Shown in pieces: positions 1 through 8,971 of a stretch of DNA of 64,000 nt. Source of the stretch: an uncultured Bacteroidales bacterium (lineage in GTDB: Bacteria > Bacteroidota > Bacteroidia > Bacteroidales > UBA932); assembly GCA_947630665.1 (NCBI GenBank), contig CANRID010000005.1, forward strand, positions 1-64,000. The letters are read 5' to 3'. Both the position numbers and the translations under genes were made by a program. The notes beneath the pieces are model-generated. The model searched no databases. It was not told where the DNA came from and worked only from the letters and a program-made list of their open reading frames with translations. Position 1 is the stretch's first letter, and every line of letters starts with the position of its first letter.

Positions 1-120
1 CGCGGTGTGGATGAAAGGACCTGGATAGAGGACGTCCTCCGCCGCATCCCGGAATATGAATTAGGCAAGAAAGACTTTTCGGATCTCCTTCCCGGCAACT
101 GGACACCGCAGGCACGATAA
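1..120 (+). CDS. IS66-family transposase, C-terminal fragment (cut by window edge)
   Basis: Frame 1 is open from the window edge to a TAA at 118-120 and gives 39 residues. It reads VDERTWIEDVLRRIPEY and then SDLLPGNWTP. This resembles the short C-terminal domain that ends IS66 transposases, where a 'DVL.RI' helix is followed by 'LLP.NW.P'. The rest of the gene lies upstream of the window, so I cannot tell whether the element is intact. It marks the left side of an accessory block that continues to the tRNA-Leu gene. The family call rests on motif memory over a short stretch. Confidence 0.7.
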   Translation, partial: RGVDERTWIEDVLRRIPEYELGKKDFSDLLPGNWTPQAR

Positions 121-494
121 CACGCACAAACTTCCACTTACATAAGAACTACGAATGACATCTCACTGATGCCAGTCGTAATCTCGCTTCGTCAATATGT
201 ACTTCTTCGGATGCTTACCGTTTACTTTTCAATTCTAATAAAATCCGTAGACTTTCTTTTTACTCAACTCAGACACACTTTTTGAAACAGTATCATGCTT
301 ACCCTTGATTTATAAATGCAAAACTAAACGACCCAAAAGCGAAGATTGAGGGTCTGCTGCCTTTTCTATCCTTCCTTTTATTAGCTTTGTTTGCAGGCTA
401 CTTAATAAGTACCATACACTCCTGAAATAATAGCACAGCTCAAAAACTTACAACTATCGACATCATTCAAACCTAAGAAACAATTCTAATTTTA
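121..494. other. AT-rich intergenic stretch; possible right end of the IS66 element
   Basis: No convincing gene is visible. About 100 bases after the transposase stop the strand ends a block with GGATGCTTAC (209-218). Its reverse complement starts GTAAGC, which is how many IS66-family terminal repeats begin, so the element may end near 218. The other terminal repeat is outside the window and cannot be compared. Confidence 0.35.
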
Positions 495-746
495 TCATCT
501 CTTCAATTTCAATAATTCAGTCTTAAGTTCTTTCATCGCATTAACCGCACAAAATACCCCGAAATTCTTATAATCATCCTTTAATTTAGAAATTTCACAT
601 ATTGAGTGAACAGCATTTTTTTTCTCTGAATTAGTCCCATAGTCTGTATTTAACTGTTGAAAAAAGTCATCAATTTTGGTGTAGACATGGAACCATATTT
701 GTGGTGCTATTGTATCATTCCGCACCAGATACATTTGTGTTTCCAC
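495..746 (-). CDS. Small hypothetical ORF, possibly the frameshifted C-terminus of the kinase gene
   Basis: The listed 83-residue ORF starts at a GTG, but its frame stays open upstream through YGGNGPNYYEDRR and into the last codons of the kinase gene, which stops at 803-805. Read together, the kinase end (..FLGAFHSL) runs smoothly into IPGLVYGGNG in this frame. That suggests a one-base loss in the short T run near 805-810 of a once longer protein of about 410 residues. The alternative is a separate small gene with an overlapping or GTG start. No known domain is recognised; the segment is charged and probably helical. It is last in the minus-strand cassette. Confidence 0.45.
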   Translation of the reverse strand: METQMYLVRNDTIAPQIWFHVYTKIDDFFQQLNTDYGTNSEKKNAVHSICEISKLKDDYKNFGVFCAVNAMKELKTELLKLKR

Positions 747-802
747 AATTCTCCTATCCTCATAGTAATTTGGGCCATTCCCTCCATAAACAAGACCAGG
801 AA

Positions 803-1744
803 TTAAAGACTGTGAAATGCACCAAGAAAAACCTGATGTAAATTCTTAATTAATTCTATCCTTTCTTTTTGTTTTACAAAAAAAGAATCGTTCAAAACAG
901 CTTTAAGTTCCTCTTGTATATCATAGCCGGTATTATCCAAGCGATTATTCAAATTTTCCATTGCTTTATTCAGTTCGGTTATAGTCTGATAACGTAATGA
1001 GATATCATAAGCAAATCCCTTATCAAAAATATATGATAGACCTCTGTGTTCTTTCAAGAGTTTTCCAATATGTATATTATGTCTCTGATGTGGCATTTCA
1101 CCATTTTCATTAAGCAATATATTAGGTGCCTCTCCAGATAACATATAAAAAAGGATTCCAACTAAAAAAGTGACATCAGATGTTGAAACCGTGACATTAC
1201 TTCCCCTTGACAATTCTGGTAAGCGCAAGAATCTATTACCTAATTCAATATTTGCCTTAGTTTTAAAATCATCGTCTTCATTTTTGAGCCAACATATCCC
1301 AAAATCAATTATTACTGGATCTTCTGTCTCATCCCTTATTATTATATTATCTGGTTTAATATCTCTATGAAAAAGACCTATCTTATGAGCTCTATCCATA
1401 ACAGATATTAATTTCTCAAATAACACAATTGCTTTATTAAAATTCAATGGTTTTCCACCGACATATTCGGTTAAGGTCTTACCTTTTATATACTCCATAA
1501 TGATATAAATATCTTTGTCTACATCTGCGTCAATTAGTTTGGGAACGCCATGCCCGTCTAATAGTTTCAAGGCCTCAACCTCCCTTTTTAGTCGAAATTT
1601 CCTTTCTTTTGATAAATTATTAGAATTTGGCTTTTTTAGTATATACAAAACATCTGTGCTAGAAATCAGAAATGTTTGAGATTGACCTCCAGCTTTGTAG
1701 TCTCTTACTAAGGAATATTTATTCTTTATGCTATTTGGCAACAT
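803..1744 (-). CDS. Eukaryotic-like Ser/Thr protein kinase
   Basis: This 313-residue protein has a complete-looking protein kinase core. It shows a glycine-poor nucleotide loop (AGGQSQTF), a beta-3 lysine in ILKKP, an alpha-C glutamate in KREVEAL, the catalytic loop FHRDIKPDN and the metal-binding DFG in IIDFGICW. No transmembrane or sensor domain is visible, so it should be a soluble cytoplasmic kinase. It lies 52 bp downstream of the large restriction-modification gene on the same strand, probably in one operon. Kinases accompany methylases in some phage-defence systems (PglW in Pgl/BREX), but this kinase is much smaller and its substrate is unknown. The C-terminus may be truncated by a frameshift (see the 495-746 ORF). 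Confidence 0.85.
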   Translation of the reverse strand: MLPNSIKNKYSLVRDYKAGGQSQTFLISSTDVLYILKKPNSNNLSKERKFRLKREVEALKLLDGHGVPKLIDADVDKDIYIIMEYIKGKTLTEYVGGKPLNFNKAIVLFEKLISVMDRAHKIGLFHRDIKPDNIIIRDETEDPVIIDFGICWLKNEDDDFKTKANIELGNRFLRLPELSRGSNVTVSTSDVTFLVGILFYMLSGEAPNILLNENGEMPHQRHNIHIGKLLKEHRGLSYIFDKGFAYDISLRYQTITELNKAMENLNNRLDNTGYDIQEELKAVLNDSFFVKQKERIELIKNLHQVFLGAFHSL

Positions 1745-1796
1745 AATAATTGTAGGATAAATTATTGTATAAAATATAGTCAGATTAAATACTTAT

Positions 1797-4700
1797 CTAA
1801 GTTAAAATCTGAATTTGTCGTGAATGAAGAAGTGTTAATTCATCTTTTAATCCAGAAACTTCTTTGGTTGCCTTTTTCTGAATTTCAATATCCGGTACAA
1901 ATATTGATATCTCTCGAACTCTTTCCGTTGAAGCCCGATTGACTCGAGAAAAACCAATCCTCTCTCCTACCTTTGCCAATGGATAAGGAAGATATTCGGG
2001 CAGAATCACAGTTTCATCAAGTACATGAATCACCCCACAGTGATCGGTTGGATGATATTTGACATTACTTTTTACTAAAGACACCATCCAATCACCGTCT
2101 ATACCCCAAATTATTGAGGGTTTAGAAAAATCATCTAGAAGAGAGTAATTAATCCTACCAAAGGGTTCAAATACATTCGCACTATATACAATGTATTCTC
2201 CATCGGAAATGATATCATTACTTAGCACTCTTCGGCCTATTATCAGGGTAAATAAATTGGGATTATTTAATTTTACATTTATAGGAGCTCTACTTTGTGC
2301 TACTTCAAAGATTGAGTTTATACTATCATTTATTTGAGATATACGAAACTCATTACGAATATATTCCTCATCCAGTACTGATATTTCCTCATGAAAATCT
2401 TTAAGCACTTCATCAGGCACTTCAGGAATCGGCATCTGGGAATAGAAGTTCTCGGGCACTCTACGATGGCCACTATATCCCGTTTCGTTTGACGCAGCTA
2501 TGCGTCTGATATATTCCCTGTTGAGATATTCAAGAATAAATTTTGACTGATACTTATTTTTTCCTCTAATGACATGGAACTCTGTACTACCAAGGCCAAG
2601 TCCATTTGTCAAGCCTGATGCCAAACCGCATTTCCCATTTTCCATTGAAGGAGAAATCTTAGCAATCAGCACATCATTCTCTTTAAAATATGTGTACCCA
2701 CCATCCGATAACTCAGAGATAGTCCGATCTTCCATCGATTCAATCTTGCCAAATCCTAGCGAAGACATTTCAATGAAAGAAACAACGGTGTCTTTAGAAA
2801 CATCTCTAATCTCTTCTTTGGATGGATTGATGCTCTCACAATAATCTTTCAGTTTAACTATAGGATACTTACTTTTAACTTCCACTTTCAGAGATACATT
2901 TGTTTTAATTTCTTTCTTGAAAGCAACCGATTTGAAGTCAAGCATATCCACAAGATTCCCTAATGTAACATATTCAGCACAATCTTCCGGGATAGAGAAA
3001 TCCTCCCCAAGATAATTATGACGAATCACGCTATTGATTTTATTAGGATCTGCTAAATTCTCTGGATTAAATAATGGGGTAACAATACCGTTTATACCAC
3101 GAATTTGTTGCATGGTATCATCATCGGCCGCATTTTCAGAGTCGTCGTCCGAATTTTTGGAAGCAACATGGAGATACTTTATTCCCTCATTCCCTTTCGT
3201 ATTGCTCCATTCATAACCCAAAAACTTCTTCCCTTCAGTTGTCCCCGATGGCATATTGACTATAACAACAGGACATGGGGCATTAAAGGCAAGCAAAAAG
3301 TAATATATCTTGTCACGTTCAATTGCTTTCGCAAATGCATAAAACAACTCTGATTTTATATGATGACGTTCTTCTTCTGATTTGTTTTTATAGGCTCTTG
3401 TTGATTCCTGAGATTTGAGTCGAGTTCGGATCTTTTTTGCTTCTTCTGTTATGCCTTTCATGGCATTTCGAGTCGTACCATTGAACGCTGCATAATAAGC
3501 ATCAAACATTTCAGTCTCTTTCAGGGAGTCCACAATATTTCCTTGAAGAAACGTAATGTAATCTTCAATGTTATATCCCATATGCTGACAGTAATACTCT
3601 AACATTCCCGCATCTTGATATACAAGATCGGGACTCGCTATGCCGCCAAACCAGTCAGTAACTCTTGATTCAAAATGTTCACTTTCTGGCGTATTTCGTT
3701 CTTTTCGCCGCAAAAACATTGTGACAGTACTGGTATTAGTTTTACCGAATGTATTCTTATCAAATTTTGTCAAAGAAATTACATCGAAATATTTTAAAAT
3801 TATCTCGCGGACATGAGAATATATACCATCCTTGGTTAAAATCGAAACAGGCAATACAATACCGGCTACCCCTCCGGACTTTAGTAGTTGAGCAGCCCGC
3901 TCAATAAAGAATGTCTCAATAGCGTTGTTTTTGTCTATGTTCAAATCACCGTTGTAAAGTGTATATTTCCTTCTTTCCTTCTCTGAGAGGGTTTCAAGGA
4001 ATCCCGATACGGCATACGGAGGATTTGCAACCAGCACGCTATAAATTCCATCCTTAACCTCATTAATGTCCCCTAAAGCATCGGCATATATAATATGTGT
4101 GTCATCGTGACCGTACATAAAGGCGGAAACCTTAGATACCTTTGACAAACGATATTCCTTTTCTATACCATATATTCTTGAATAATAATCTTTTGATTGT
4201 ATTTCAGGGTGATATTTATTGATAAATTCATCTATCCGGAATGCATATTCTGTCAAGAAATGTCCAGCCCCGCAAGCATAGTCGATTGCGTAAGGAGGTT
4301 CAGGACTATTCTTTATTATATTTTCCAACGGTAAGGCAGATACAATGAATCTTACTATTGGCATAGGAGTAAAGAATTGTCCTTCACTCTGTTTCACACC
4401 TTTATTCAAAAATCCTTCAAACAAGTCTCCAAGCAACTGATTCTGATAAGATTCATTCGTTCTAAGTCGAATGTTCTGAATCATCTTCACAATCTTCCTA
4501 AGCACAACGGCATTCTGCCGAAATAATCGTTCGTTGTGAACGCTAATAAAGGCAAAATCGTTATCGGAAAAGAATTTTAGTGCACGAAAATACTCTTTGA
4601 TGGTTTTCTTGGTGGCATCAATATCATTAACAACCCATCGGAAAGCCTTGTCAATCTCACTATTCTCTATATATGTGACATCCTCGCCCAGAAACTTCTT

Positions 4701-5681
4701 CATTCCGTCACGGTAAAGTCTCTGTAGCCTGTCCTGTAGTGAAAAGTCATCGTCATATGCTGTACCCTTCCAATAAAAATGTAAATCATCAGGATTATTA
4801 GTTTCATCAACAACTTTTGCAAGAAATAGATTCACAAGTTTATCAAAAGCATTCTCGTGACTTCCGACATTATGTTGACGAAGAATGACGGCAAATTCAT
4901 TATATTTCTTCTTGATTTCTTCAGAATCAACGGATCTGAGATCATTCTTGACACTGTAAGCATTTTTACCAATTTCAAATGGTCTTGATTTTTCGTTTTC
5001 AAAAACGCCACTTGCAAGATAATCCAGTTCGTATGTTTCTTTCCAAACATCAAAGTACTCCCTATAATCCCCTCCATCGATTGTTACATCTGAATAACTT
5101 CGTGTGTCTGATTCTGATAAAATTTGCTCATCATTATCAGTCATTTTAACTAATCGATAATCGGGCTTGATTTTCCCCTCTACAAAATCAGATGTATAGA
5201 GACATATATACTGAGCCTGCCGATATGAGTTATAGTATCGGAAAAGCTGGTCACCATCATTGAGAGTTTTCTTCCATGCCTTGGCAAATTCATCTTTATC
5301 GTCCCCTGTTGTCTTACATTCTATAAGCACAAACGGCCGGCCATCATTATCTTTTACAAGAATGTCACAATAATAGTTGCCATCTTCCCTGCCTCCGGGT
5401 GTAGAAGGCTCAAGTACAATATGTTCAGGCCGATAACCTTGATTCAAAAGATTACAAACGCATTCTATAACTACAAAATTTTCATTATGAGAAAAATTTT
5501 TGGTAGTATCCCTATCTGCTTCAATACCTTCCGGGTAAATTATCTTTTCATGATCGAAATCGACTGATATCGAAGCTCCCGATTTAGGAAATTTCTTAAC
5601 CAATGAGTTTATGAAAATTCCGCCCTCGGCTGTAAAACCAAGAGCTATTAGTACTTCTTTAAGGTTCTCTTTTGTAATCAT
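1797..5681 (-). CDS. Single-chain restriction-modification enzyme: nuclease, N6-adenine methylase and specificity domains
   Basis: This 1294-residue protein combines three functions. The N-terminal region (about 65-125) has a PD-(D/E)xK nuclease signature of the HsdR_N type, with D106 in CDILVK and E121-C-K123 in LIECKT. The middle (about 395-800) is an N6-adenine methylase, with QFFTP, the SAM motif DYACGAGHF near 469 and the catalytic motif NPPY near 553. The C-terminus (about 940-1290) resembles type I specificity subunits: one target-recognition-like region starts near YPIVKLKDY and a second near FTLIIGRRV. The arrangement fits type IIG or fused type I-like enzymes that cut and methylate from one chain. 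It is followed by a kinase gene, and the gene begins about 140 bp from the 3' end of tRNA-Leu, a common island location. The target sequence cannot be predicted. Confidence 0.88.
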   Translation of the reverse strand: MITKENLKEVLIALGFTAEGGIFINSLVKKFPKSGASISVDFDHEKIIYPEGIEADRDTTKNFSHNENFVVIECVCNLLNQGYRPEHIVLEPSTPGGREDGNYYCDILVKDNDGRPFVLIECKTTGDDKDEFAKAWKKTLNDGDQLFRYYNSYRQAQYICLYTSDFVEGKIKPDYRLVKMTDNDEQILSESDTRSYSDVTIDGGDYREYFDVWKETYELDYLASGVFENEKSRPFEIGKNAYSVKNDLRSVDSEEIKKKYNEFAVILRQHNVGSHENAFDKLVNLFLAKVVDETNNPDDLHFYWKGTAYDDDFSLQDRLQRLYRDGMKKFLGEDVTYIENSEIDKAFRWVVNDIDATKKTIKEYFRALKFFSDNDFAFISVHNERLFRQNAVVLRKIVKMIQNIRLRTNESYQNQLLGDLFEGFLNKGVKQSEGQFFTPMPIVRFIVSALPLENIIKNSPEPPYAIDYACGAGHFLTEYAFRIDEFINKYHPEIQSKDYYSRIYGIEKEYRLSKVSKVSAFMYGHDDTHIIYADALGDINEVKDGIYSVLVANPPYAVSGFLETLSEKERRKYTLYNGDLNIDKNNAIETFFIERAAQLLKSGGVAGIVLPVSILTKDGIYSHVREIILKYFDVISLTKFDKNTFGKTNTSTVTMFLRRKERNTPESEHFESRVTDWFGGIASPDLVYQDAGMLEYYCQHMGYNIEDYITFLQGNIVDSLKETEMFDAYYAAFNGTTRNAMKGITEEAKKIRTRLKSQESTRAYKNKSEEERHHIKSELFYAFAKAIERDKIYYFLLAFNAPCPVVIVNMPSGTTEGKKFLGYEWSNTKGNEGIKYLHVASKNSDDDSENAADDDTMQQIRGINGIVTPLFNPENLADPNKINSVIRHNYLGEDFSIPEDCAEYVTLGNLVDMLDFKSVAFKKEIKTNVSLKVEVKSKYPIVKLKDYCESINPSKEEIRDVSKDTVVSFIEMSSLGFGKIESMEDRTISELSDGGYTYFKENDVLIAKISPSMENGKCGLASGLTNGLGLGSTEFHVIRGKNKYQSKFILEYLNREYIRRIAASNETGYSGHRRVPENFYSQMPIPEVPDEVLKDFHEEISVLDEEYIRNEFRISQINDSINSIFEVAQSRAPINVKLNNPNLFTLIIGRRVLSNDIISDGEYIVYSANVFEPFGRINYSLLDDFSKPSIIWGIDGDWMVSLVKSNVKYHPTDHCGVIHVLDETVILPEYLPYPLAKVGERIGFSRVNRASTERVREISIFVPDIEIQKKATKEVSGLKDELTLLHSRQIQILT

Positions 5682-5774
5682 TGCAAAGATTTTTACTTTT
5701 GTTGGTATGCTTTGTATAAATATTGGGGACTTTATTTATAGTATTTGCACGTAATATGCACGTAAAAATCAAAA

Positions 5775-5817
5775 TCAGCGGGTTAAGTCAGTGATTATCA
5801 CAATCTTAACTCGCTGA
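5775..5817 (-). terminator. Hairpin terminator downstream of tRNA-Leu
   Basis: TCAGCGGGTTAAG and CTTAACTCGCTGA form a 13-bp stem with one G-U type mismatch and a 17-nt loop. On the minus strand it is followed by a T-rich tract. It lies 6 bp past the 3' end of tRNA-Leu. Confidence 0.75.
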
Positions 5818-5822
5818 TATTG

Positions 5823-5905
5823 TGCCCAGGACAAGACTCGAACTTGCACGTCCTTGCGAACACTAGTCCCTGAAACTAGCGCGTCTACCATTCCGCCACC
5901 TGGGC
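5823..5905 (-). tRNA. tRNA-Leu (anticodon CAG)
   Basis: The reverse complement starts GCCCAGGTGGCGGAATGG and ends with the matching acceptor strand CCTGGGC plus discriminator A. The anticodon stem CTAGT/ACTAG encloses TTCAGGG, giving anticodon CAG. The 83-nt length and the short variable arm fit a class II leucine tRNA. CCA is not encoded. Its 3' side faces the restriction-modification cassette. Confidence 0.95.
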
Positions 5906-5916
5906 AAACGCGAGTG

Positions 5917-5945
5917 CAAATATAGTGATTTTTTCAAATGTCAAA
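5917..5945 (-). promoter_or_regulatory. Promoter of tRNA-Leu
   Basis: On the minus strand a TATATTTG box (5917-5924) matches the Bacteroidetes -7 consensus TAnnTTTG. A TTTG (5942-5945) lies 17 bp further upstream. The box is 12 bp before the tRNA 5' end. Confidence 0.7.
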
Positions 5946-5976
5946 AACAGTTCCGCCGATTTTTTTATAAAAGTTA

Positions 5977-6008
5977 TTTGGAAATACATACCGGTTGGTA
6001 TATATTTG
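5977..6008 (+). promoter_or_regulatory. tetR promoter with a palindromic operator in the spacer
   Basis: TTTG (5977-5980) and TATATTTG (6001-6008) are separated by 20 bp, a near-ideal Bacteroidetes promoter. The spacer carries ATACCGGTTGGTAT (5988-6001), an inverted repeat of ATACC. It shares its half site with the palindrome at 6636-6653. The regulator probably represses its own gene. The -7 box is so close to the ATG at 6013 that the transcript may be leaderless. Confidence 0.75.
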
Positions 6009-6012
6009 CACC

Positions 6013-6630
6013 ATGACGCAGGAAAGAAGCCATATAAAATCGGAGCAGACCCGACAGTTGATTATTGAAAAGGTCGCCCCTCTTTTCAACAAAAAAGGAT
6101 TCGCCGGAACTTCCATGTCCGATCTTACCCGTGCCACCGGTCTGACCAAGGGAGCCATTTACGGTCATTTCCGGAATAAAGACGAAATCGCCGTAGAAGC
6201 GTTCAAATACAATCTTTCCCTGATCGTCCAGGCATTCCACAGCGATTTGATCTGCACGGAGTCCGCGAAAGACAGATTGCTGATATTCATAGAAGTATAT
6301 CGCAAGATCTATCCCCGCATCATGGCTAACGGAGGTTGTCCCGTACTTAATAACGCCGTGGATTCAGATGACACGCATAAACAGCTCAAGGCTCTTTCCA
6401 TCAATGCTTTGTCCAACTCCAAAAAGATTCTGACCAATATTCTGAAAGACGGGATCGGCAACGGAGAATTCCGGAGCGATTTCCGTCCCGACGCCATTGC
6501 GGGAATCATGCTTTCGTTGCTGGAAGGGAGCATGATGTTCTCCAAACTGACGGCAGATAAAAGCTATTTCAATGAGGCCCTTGCCCATATAGAATTAATA
6601 ATCAAAGAAATTATAAGAAAAGAAAATTAA
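6013..6630 (+). CDS. TetR/AcrR-family transcriptional regulator
   Basis: This protein of about 205 residues has the TetR N-terminal helix-turn-helix (FAGTSMSDLTRATGLTKGA, then IYGHFRNKDEI). A divergent C-terminal ligand-binding half contains GGCPVLNNAVDSDD, as in several AcrR-like regulators. I prefer the ATG at 6013 over the annotated TTG at 5995, because 5995 lies inside the operator and promoter. Matching palindromes sit before this gene and before the next one, so it probably controls itself and the ketosynthase-hydrolase pair. The inducer is unknown; an acyl compound would fit the neighbours, but that is inference. Confidence 0.9.
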   Translation: MTQERSHIKSEQTRQLIIEKVAPLFNKKGFAGTSMSDLTRATGLTKGAIYGHFRNKDEIAVEAFKYNLSLIVQAFHSDLICTESAKDRLLIFIEVYRKIYPRIMANGGCPVLNNAVDSDDTHKQLKALSINALSNSKKILTNILKDGIGNGEFRSDFRPDAIAGIMLSLLEGSMMFSKLTADKSYFNEALAHIELIIKEIIRKEN

Positions 6631-6635
6631 AAATC

Positions 6636-6653
6636 ATATACCGTACGGTATAT
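6636..6653 (+). promoter_or_regulatory. TetR operator before the ketosynthase gene (perfect 18-bp palindrome)
   Basis: ATATACCGTACGGTATAT is a perfect palindrome 13 bp before the ketosynthase ATG. It overlaps TATATTTA (6649-6656), one base off the TAnnTTTG box. The half site ATACC matches the operator before tetR. Confidence 0.75.
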
Positions 6654-6666
6654 TTATACATAGAAC

Positions 6667-7920
6667 ATGAAAAATAAAAGAGTAGTAATAACCGGAATAG
6701 GATGCATTACGCCTATCGGGAACAATGTAAAAGATTTCTGGACGAATTTACTTGAAGGCAAATCGGGAGCGGGTCCTATCACCCGGTTCGATGCAAGCGG
6801 ATTCAAGACGAATTTCGCCTGCGAGATAAAAGACTTCGATCCGGAATCGATACTGGACCGCAAAGAATTGCGTAAAAACGACATACATACGGTTTATGCC
6901 CTTAAAGCCGCCCAGGAAGCGGTAGAGGATGCCGTCTCGGACATGGGAAAACTCGACAAGGATCGCTGCGGAGTTATCTTCGCTTCCGGAATCGGGGGAC
7001 TTTCCAACCTGGAAGAGCAGTTGAAAGATTTTTACACGCACGACGAAGCACCCCGCTTCAATCCGTTTTACATTACCAAAATGATCGCCAATATGTCGGC
7101 AGGCATGATCGCCATCAAATACGGATTTATGGGAGTCAATTTCGCTCCGGTATCCGCTTGCGCCTCGTCCAACCATGCGCTGATAACGGCTTTCAATTTC
7201 ATCCGTACCGGCCAGGCGGACCTGATTGTCAGCGGAGGAACGGAAGCGCCCATTACCCAGAGTGCGATAGGCGGCTTCAATGCCATGCGGGCCCTCTCTA
7301 CCAATAACGGGAATCCGGCCGGCGCTTCCCGCCCCTATGATAAAAACCGGGACGGGTTCGTAATCGGCGAAGGCTCCGGAGCATTAGTTCTGGAAGAATA
7401 CGAACATGCGCGGAAAAGAGGCGCCAAAATCTATGCGGAACTTTGCGGAGGAGGCATGTCCTGCGATGCGTATCATATTTCCGCTACTCATCCCGACGGT
7501 AAAGGCGCCGCCCTGTGTATAAAAAACGCATTGCTGGATGCCGGACTTTCGGCAGCCGATATCGATTATATAAATACCCACGGCACATCCACTCCGGTAG
7601 GAGATCTACCGGAACTGATCGCCATCGCCCAAGTATTCGGCAACAATTATCCCCGGGTCAGGATCAGTTCCACCAAATCCATGACAGGACACCTTTTAGG
7701 AGCCGCGAGCGCCGTAGAAGCCATTACATGCGTTCTGTCCATCCGGAACAACATCATACCCGCCACTATCAACGTAACGGAAATAGATCCCGATGTGCCG
7801 AAAGGAACGAATATAGTGTTGAATAAGCCTTTAGAAACACCAGTACGTTATGCGCTGAGCAACAGTTTCGGATTCGGAGGGCATAACGCATCCGTTATCG
7901 TAGGCAAATTCGAAGAATAG
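6667..7920 (+). CDS. Beta-ketoacyl-ACP synthase II (FabF-like)
   Basis: This 417-residue condensing enzyme elongates acyl-ACP with malonyl-ACP. It has the family start RVVITGIGCITPIG, the nucleophile Cys in SACASSNHA, the two catalytic histidines in NTHGTSTPVGD and STKSMTGHLLGA, and the closing glycine motif NSFGFGGHNASV. Length and motifs are complete. It is not in the usual acpP-fabF-rnc setting: it sits behind a TetR operator and is followed by an alpha/beta-hydrolase. That suggests an extra, regulated copy for a special acyl product or for membrane adjustment. No acyl carrier protein is nearby. Confidence 0.92.
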   Translation: MKNKRVVITGIGCITPIGNNVKDFWTNLLEGKSGAGPITRFDASGFKTNFACEIKDFDPESILDRKELRKNDIHTVYALKAAQEAVEDAVSDMGKLDKDRCGVIFASGIGGLSNLEEQLKDFYTHDEAPRFNPFYITKMIANMSAGMIAIKYGFMGVNFAPVSACASSNHALITAFNFIRTGQADLIVSGGTEAPITQSAIGGFNAMRALSTNNGNPAGASRPYDKNRDGFVIGEGSGALVLEEYEHARKRGAKIYAELCGGGMSCDAYHISATHPDGKGAALCIKNALLDAGLSAADIDYINTHGTSTPVGDLPELIAIAQVFGNNYPRVRISSTKSMTGHLLGAASAVEAITCVLSIRNNIIPATINVTEIDPDVPKGTNIVLNKPLETPVRYALSNSFGFGGHNASVIVGKFEE

Positions 7921-7984
7921 ACAAAAATAAACCCAACAAATCTGCGCGCCGTATGTTAACAAGTTAAAATTAAATTCAATCATT

Positions 7985-8971
7985 ATGGATAACGAAAAGA
8001 CATACAAGACGCACGATTACCTCCAGGATCCTCATTTGGGTAAAGGGACCAAAGAATATTTGAAAATACTGAATTCCGGCGGGATACCGGTGGAGTCGCT
8101 TTCTCCGGAAGAAGCCCGCAAGGTGTTGGTTAACGCACAGGCATCCGTAAAGACGGATCTGTCGGGAATAGAAGAAATAGAAAAAACGGTTACAGCCGGT
8201 AATTATACCATTACCCTGAATATCGTACGGCCGGCCGGGATAAAGGAAAAGCTACCCGTATTCATCTTCATTCACGGCGGCGGATGGGTGCTGGGAGATT
8301 ATCCTACCCATAGAAGATTAGTACGGGATCTGGTCATGGAATCGGGATACTGTTGCGTCTTCATAAATTATACCCCATCGCCGGAGGCTAAATATCCGCA
8401 AGCGTTAAACGAAATTTACGGGGCGGTCGAATGGGTGGCCGGACACGGGGACGAAATAAATGTAGATGGGAAACGGATGGCGATTGCCGGAAACAGCGTC
8501 GGGGGCAATATGGCTATCGCTACCTGTCTGAGAGCCAAAGAAAACGGCGGTCCGGACATCAAAGCGCAACTCCTGATGTGGCCCGTTACGGATACTTCGT
8601 CCGATTGGGATTCCTACCGATTATATGGAGAAGAACGTTTTCTGACAGCCTCCCTCATGAAATGGATGTTCGACCAATATACGACCGATGAGAACGCCCG
8701 GAGAGAGATTTATCTATCGCCATTGCAGGCATCTGAAGATCAATTGAGAGGGCTCCCTCCTACACTGATCGAAGTTGCCGAAAACGATATTCTCCGCGAT
8801 CAGGGGGAAGCACTGGGCCGTAATCTGGATGCAGCCGGCGTAGAAACAACCGTGATCCGCTTTAACGGAGTAATCCATGATTGGGGCATGCTCAACGGAT
8901 TCGCCAAACTCCCGGCCGTGCGGTCGCTGATTATGTTCTCTGCCGCCTGGCTGAAAGAACATCTCGGATAA
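7985..8971 (+). CDS. Alpha/beta-hydrolase of the hormone-sensitive lipase (HSL) type
   Basis: This 328-residue esterase or lipase has the oxyanion-hole motif FIHGGGW, the nucleophile elbow AGNSVGG, a likely catalytic Asp in VAENDILRD and His in GVIHDWGM. These are the landmarks of family IV (HSL) carboxylesterases. No signal peptide is visible, so it should act in the cytoplasm on short acyl esters. It follows the ketosynthase by 64 bp on the same strand and is probably co-transcribed under the TetR operator. The exact substrate is unknown. Confidence 0.88.
   Translation: MDNEKTYKTHDYLQDPHLGKGTKEYLKILNSGGIPVESLSPEEARKVLVNAQASVKTDLSGIEEIEKTVTAGNYTITLNIVRPAGIKEKLPVFIFIHGGGWVLGDYPTHRRLVRDLVMESGYCCVFINYTPSPEAKYPQALNEIYGAVEWVAGHGDEINVDGKRMAIAGNSVGGNMAIATCLRAKENGGPDIKAQLLMWPVTDTSSDWDSYRLYGEERFLTASLMKWMFDQYTTDENARREIYLSPLQASEDQLRGLPPTLIEVAENDILRDQGEALGRNLDAAGVETTVIRFNGVIHDWGMLNGFAKLPAVRSLIMFSAAWLKEHLG

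Noticed and set aside
5684-5691. AATCTTTG as promoter of the restriction-modification gene
   Set aside because: One mismatch to TAnnTTTG and only 2 bp from the ATG, so the start point would fall inside the gene.
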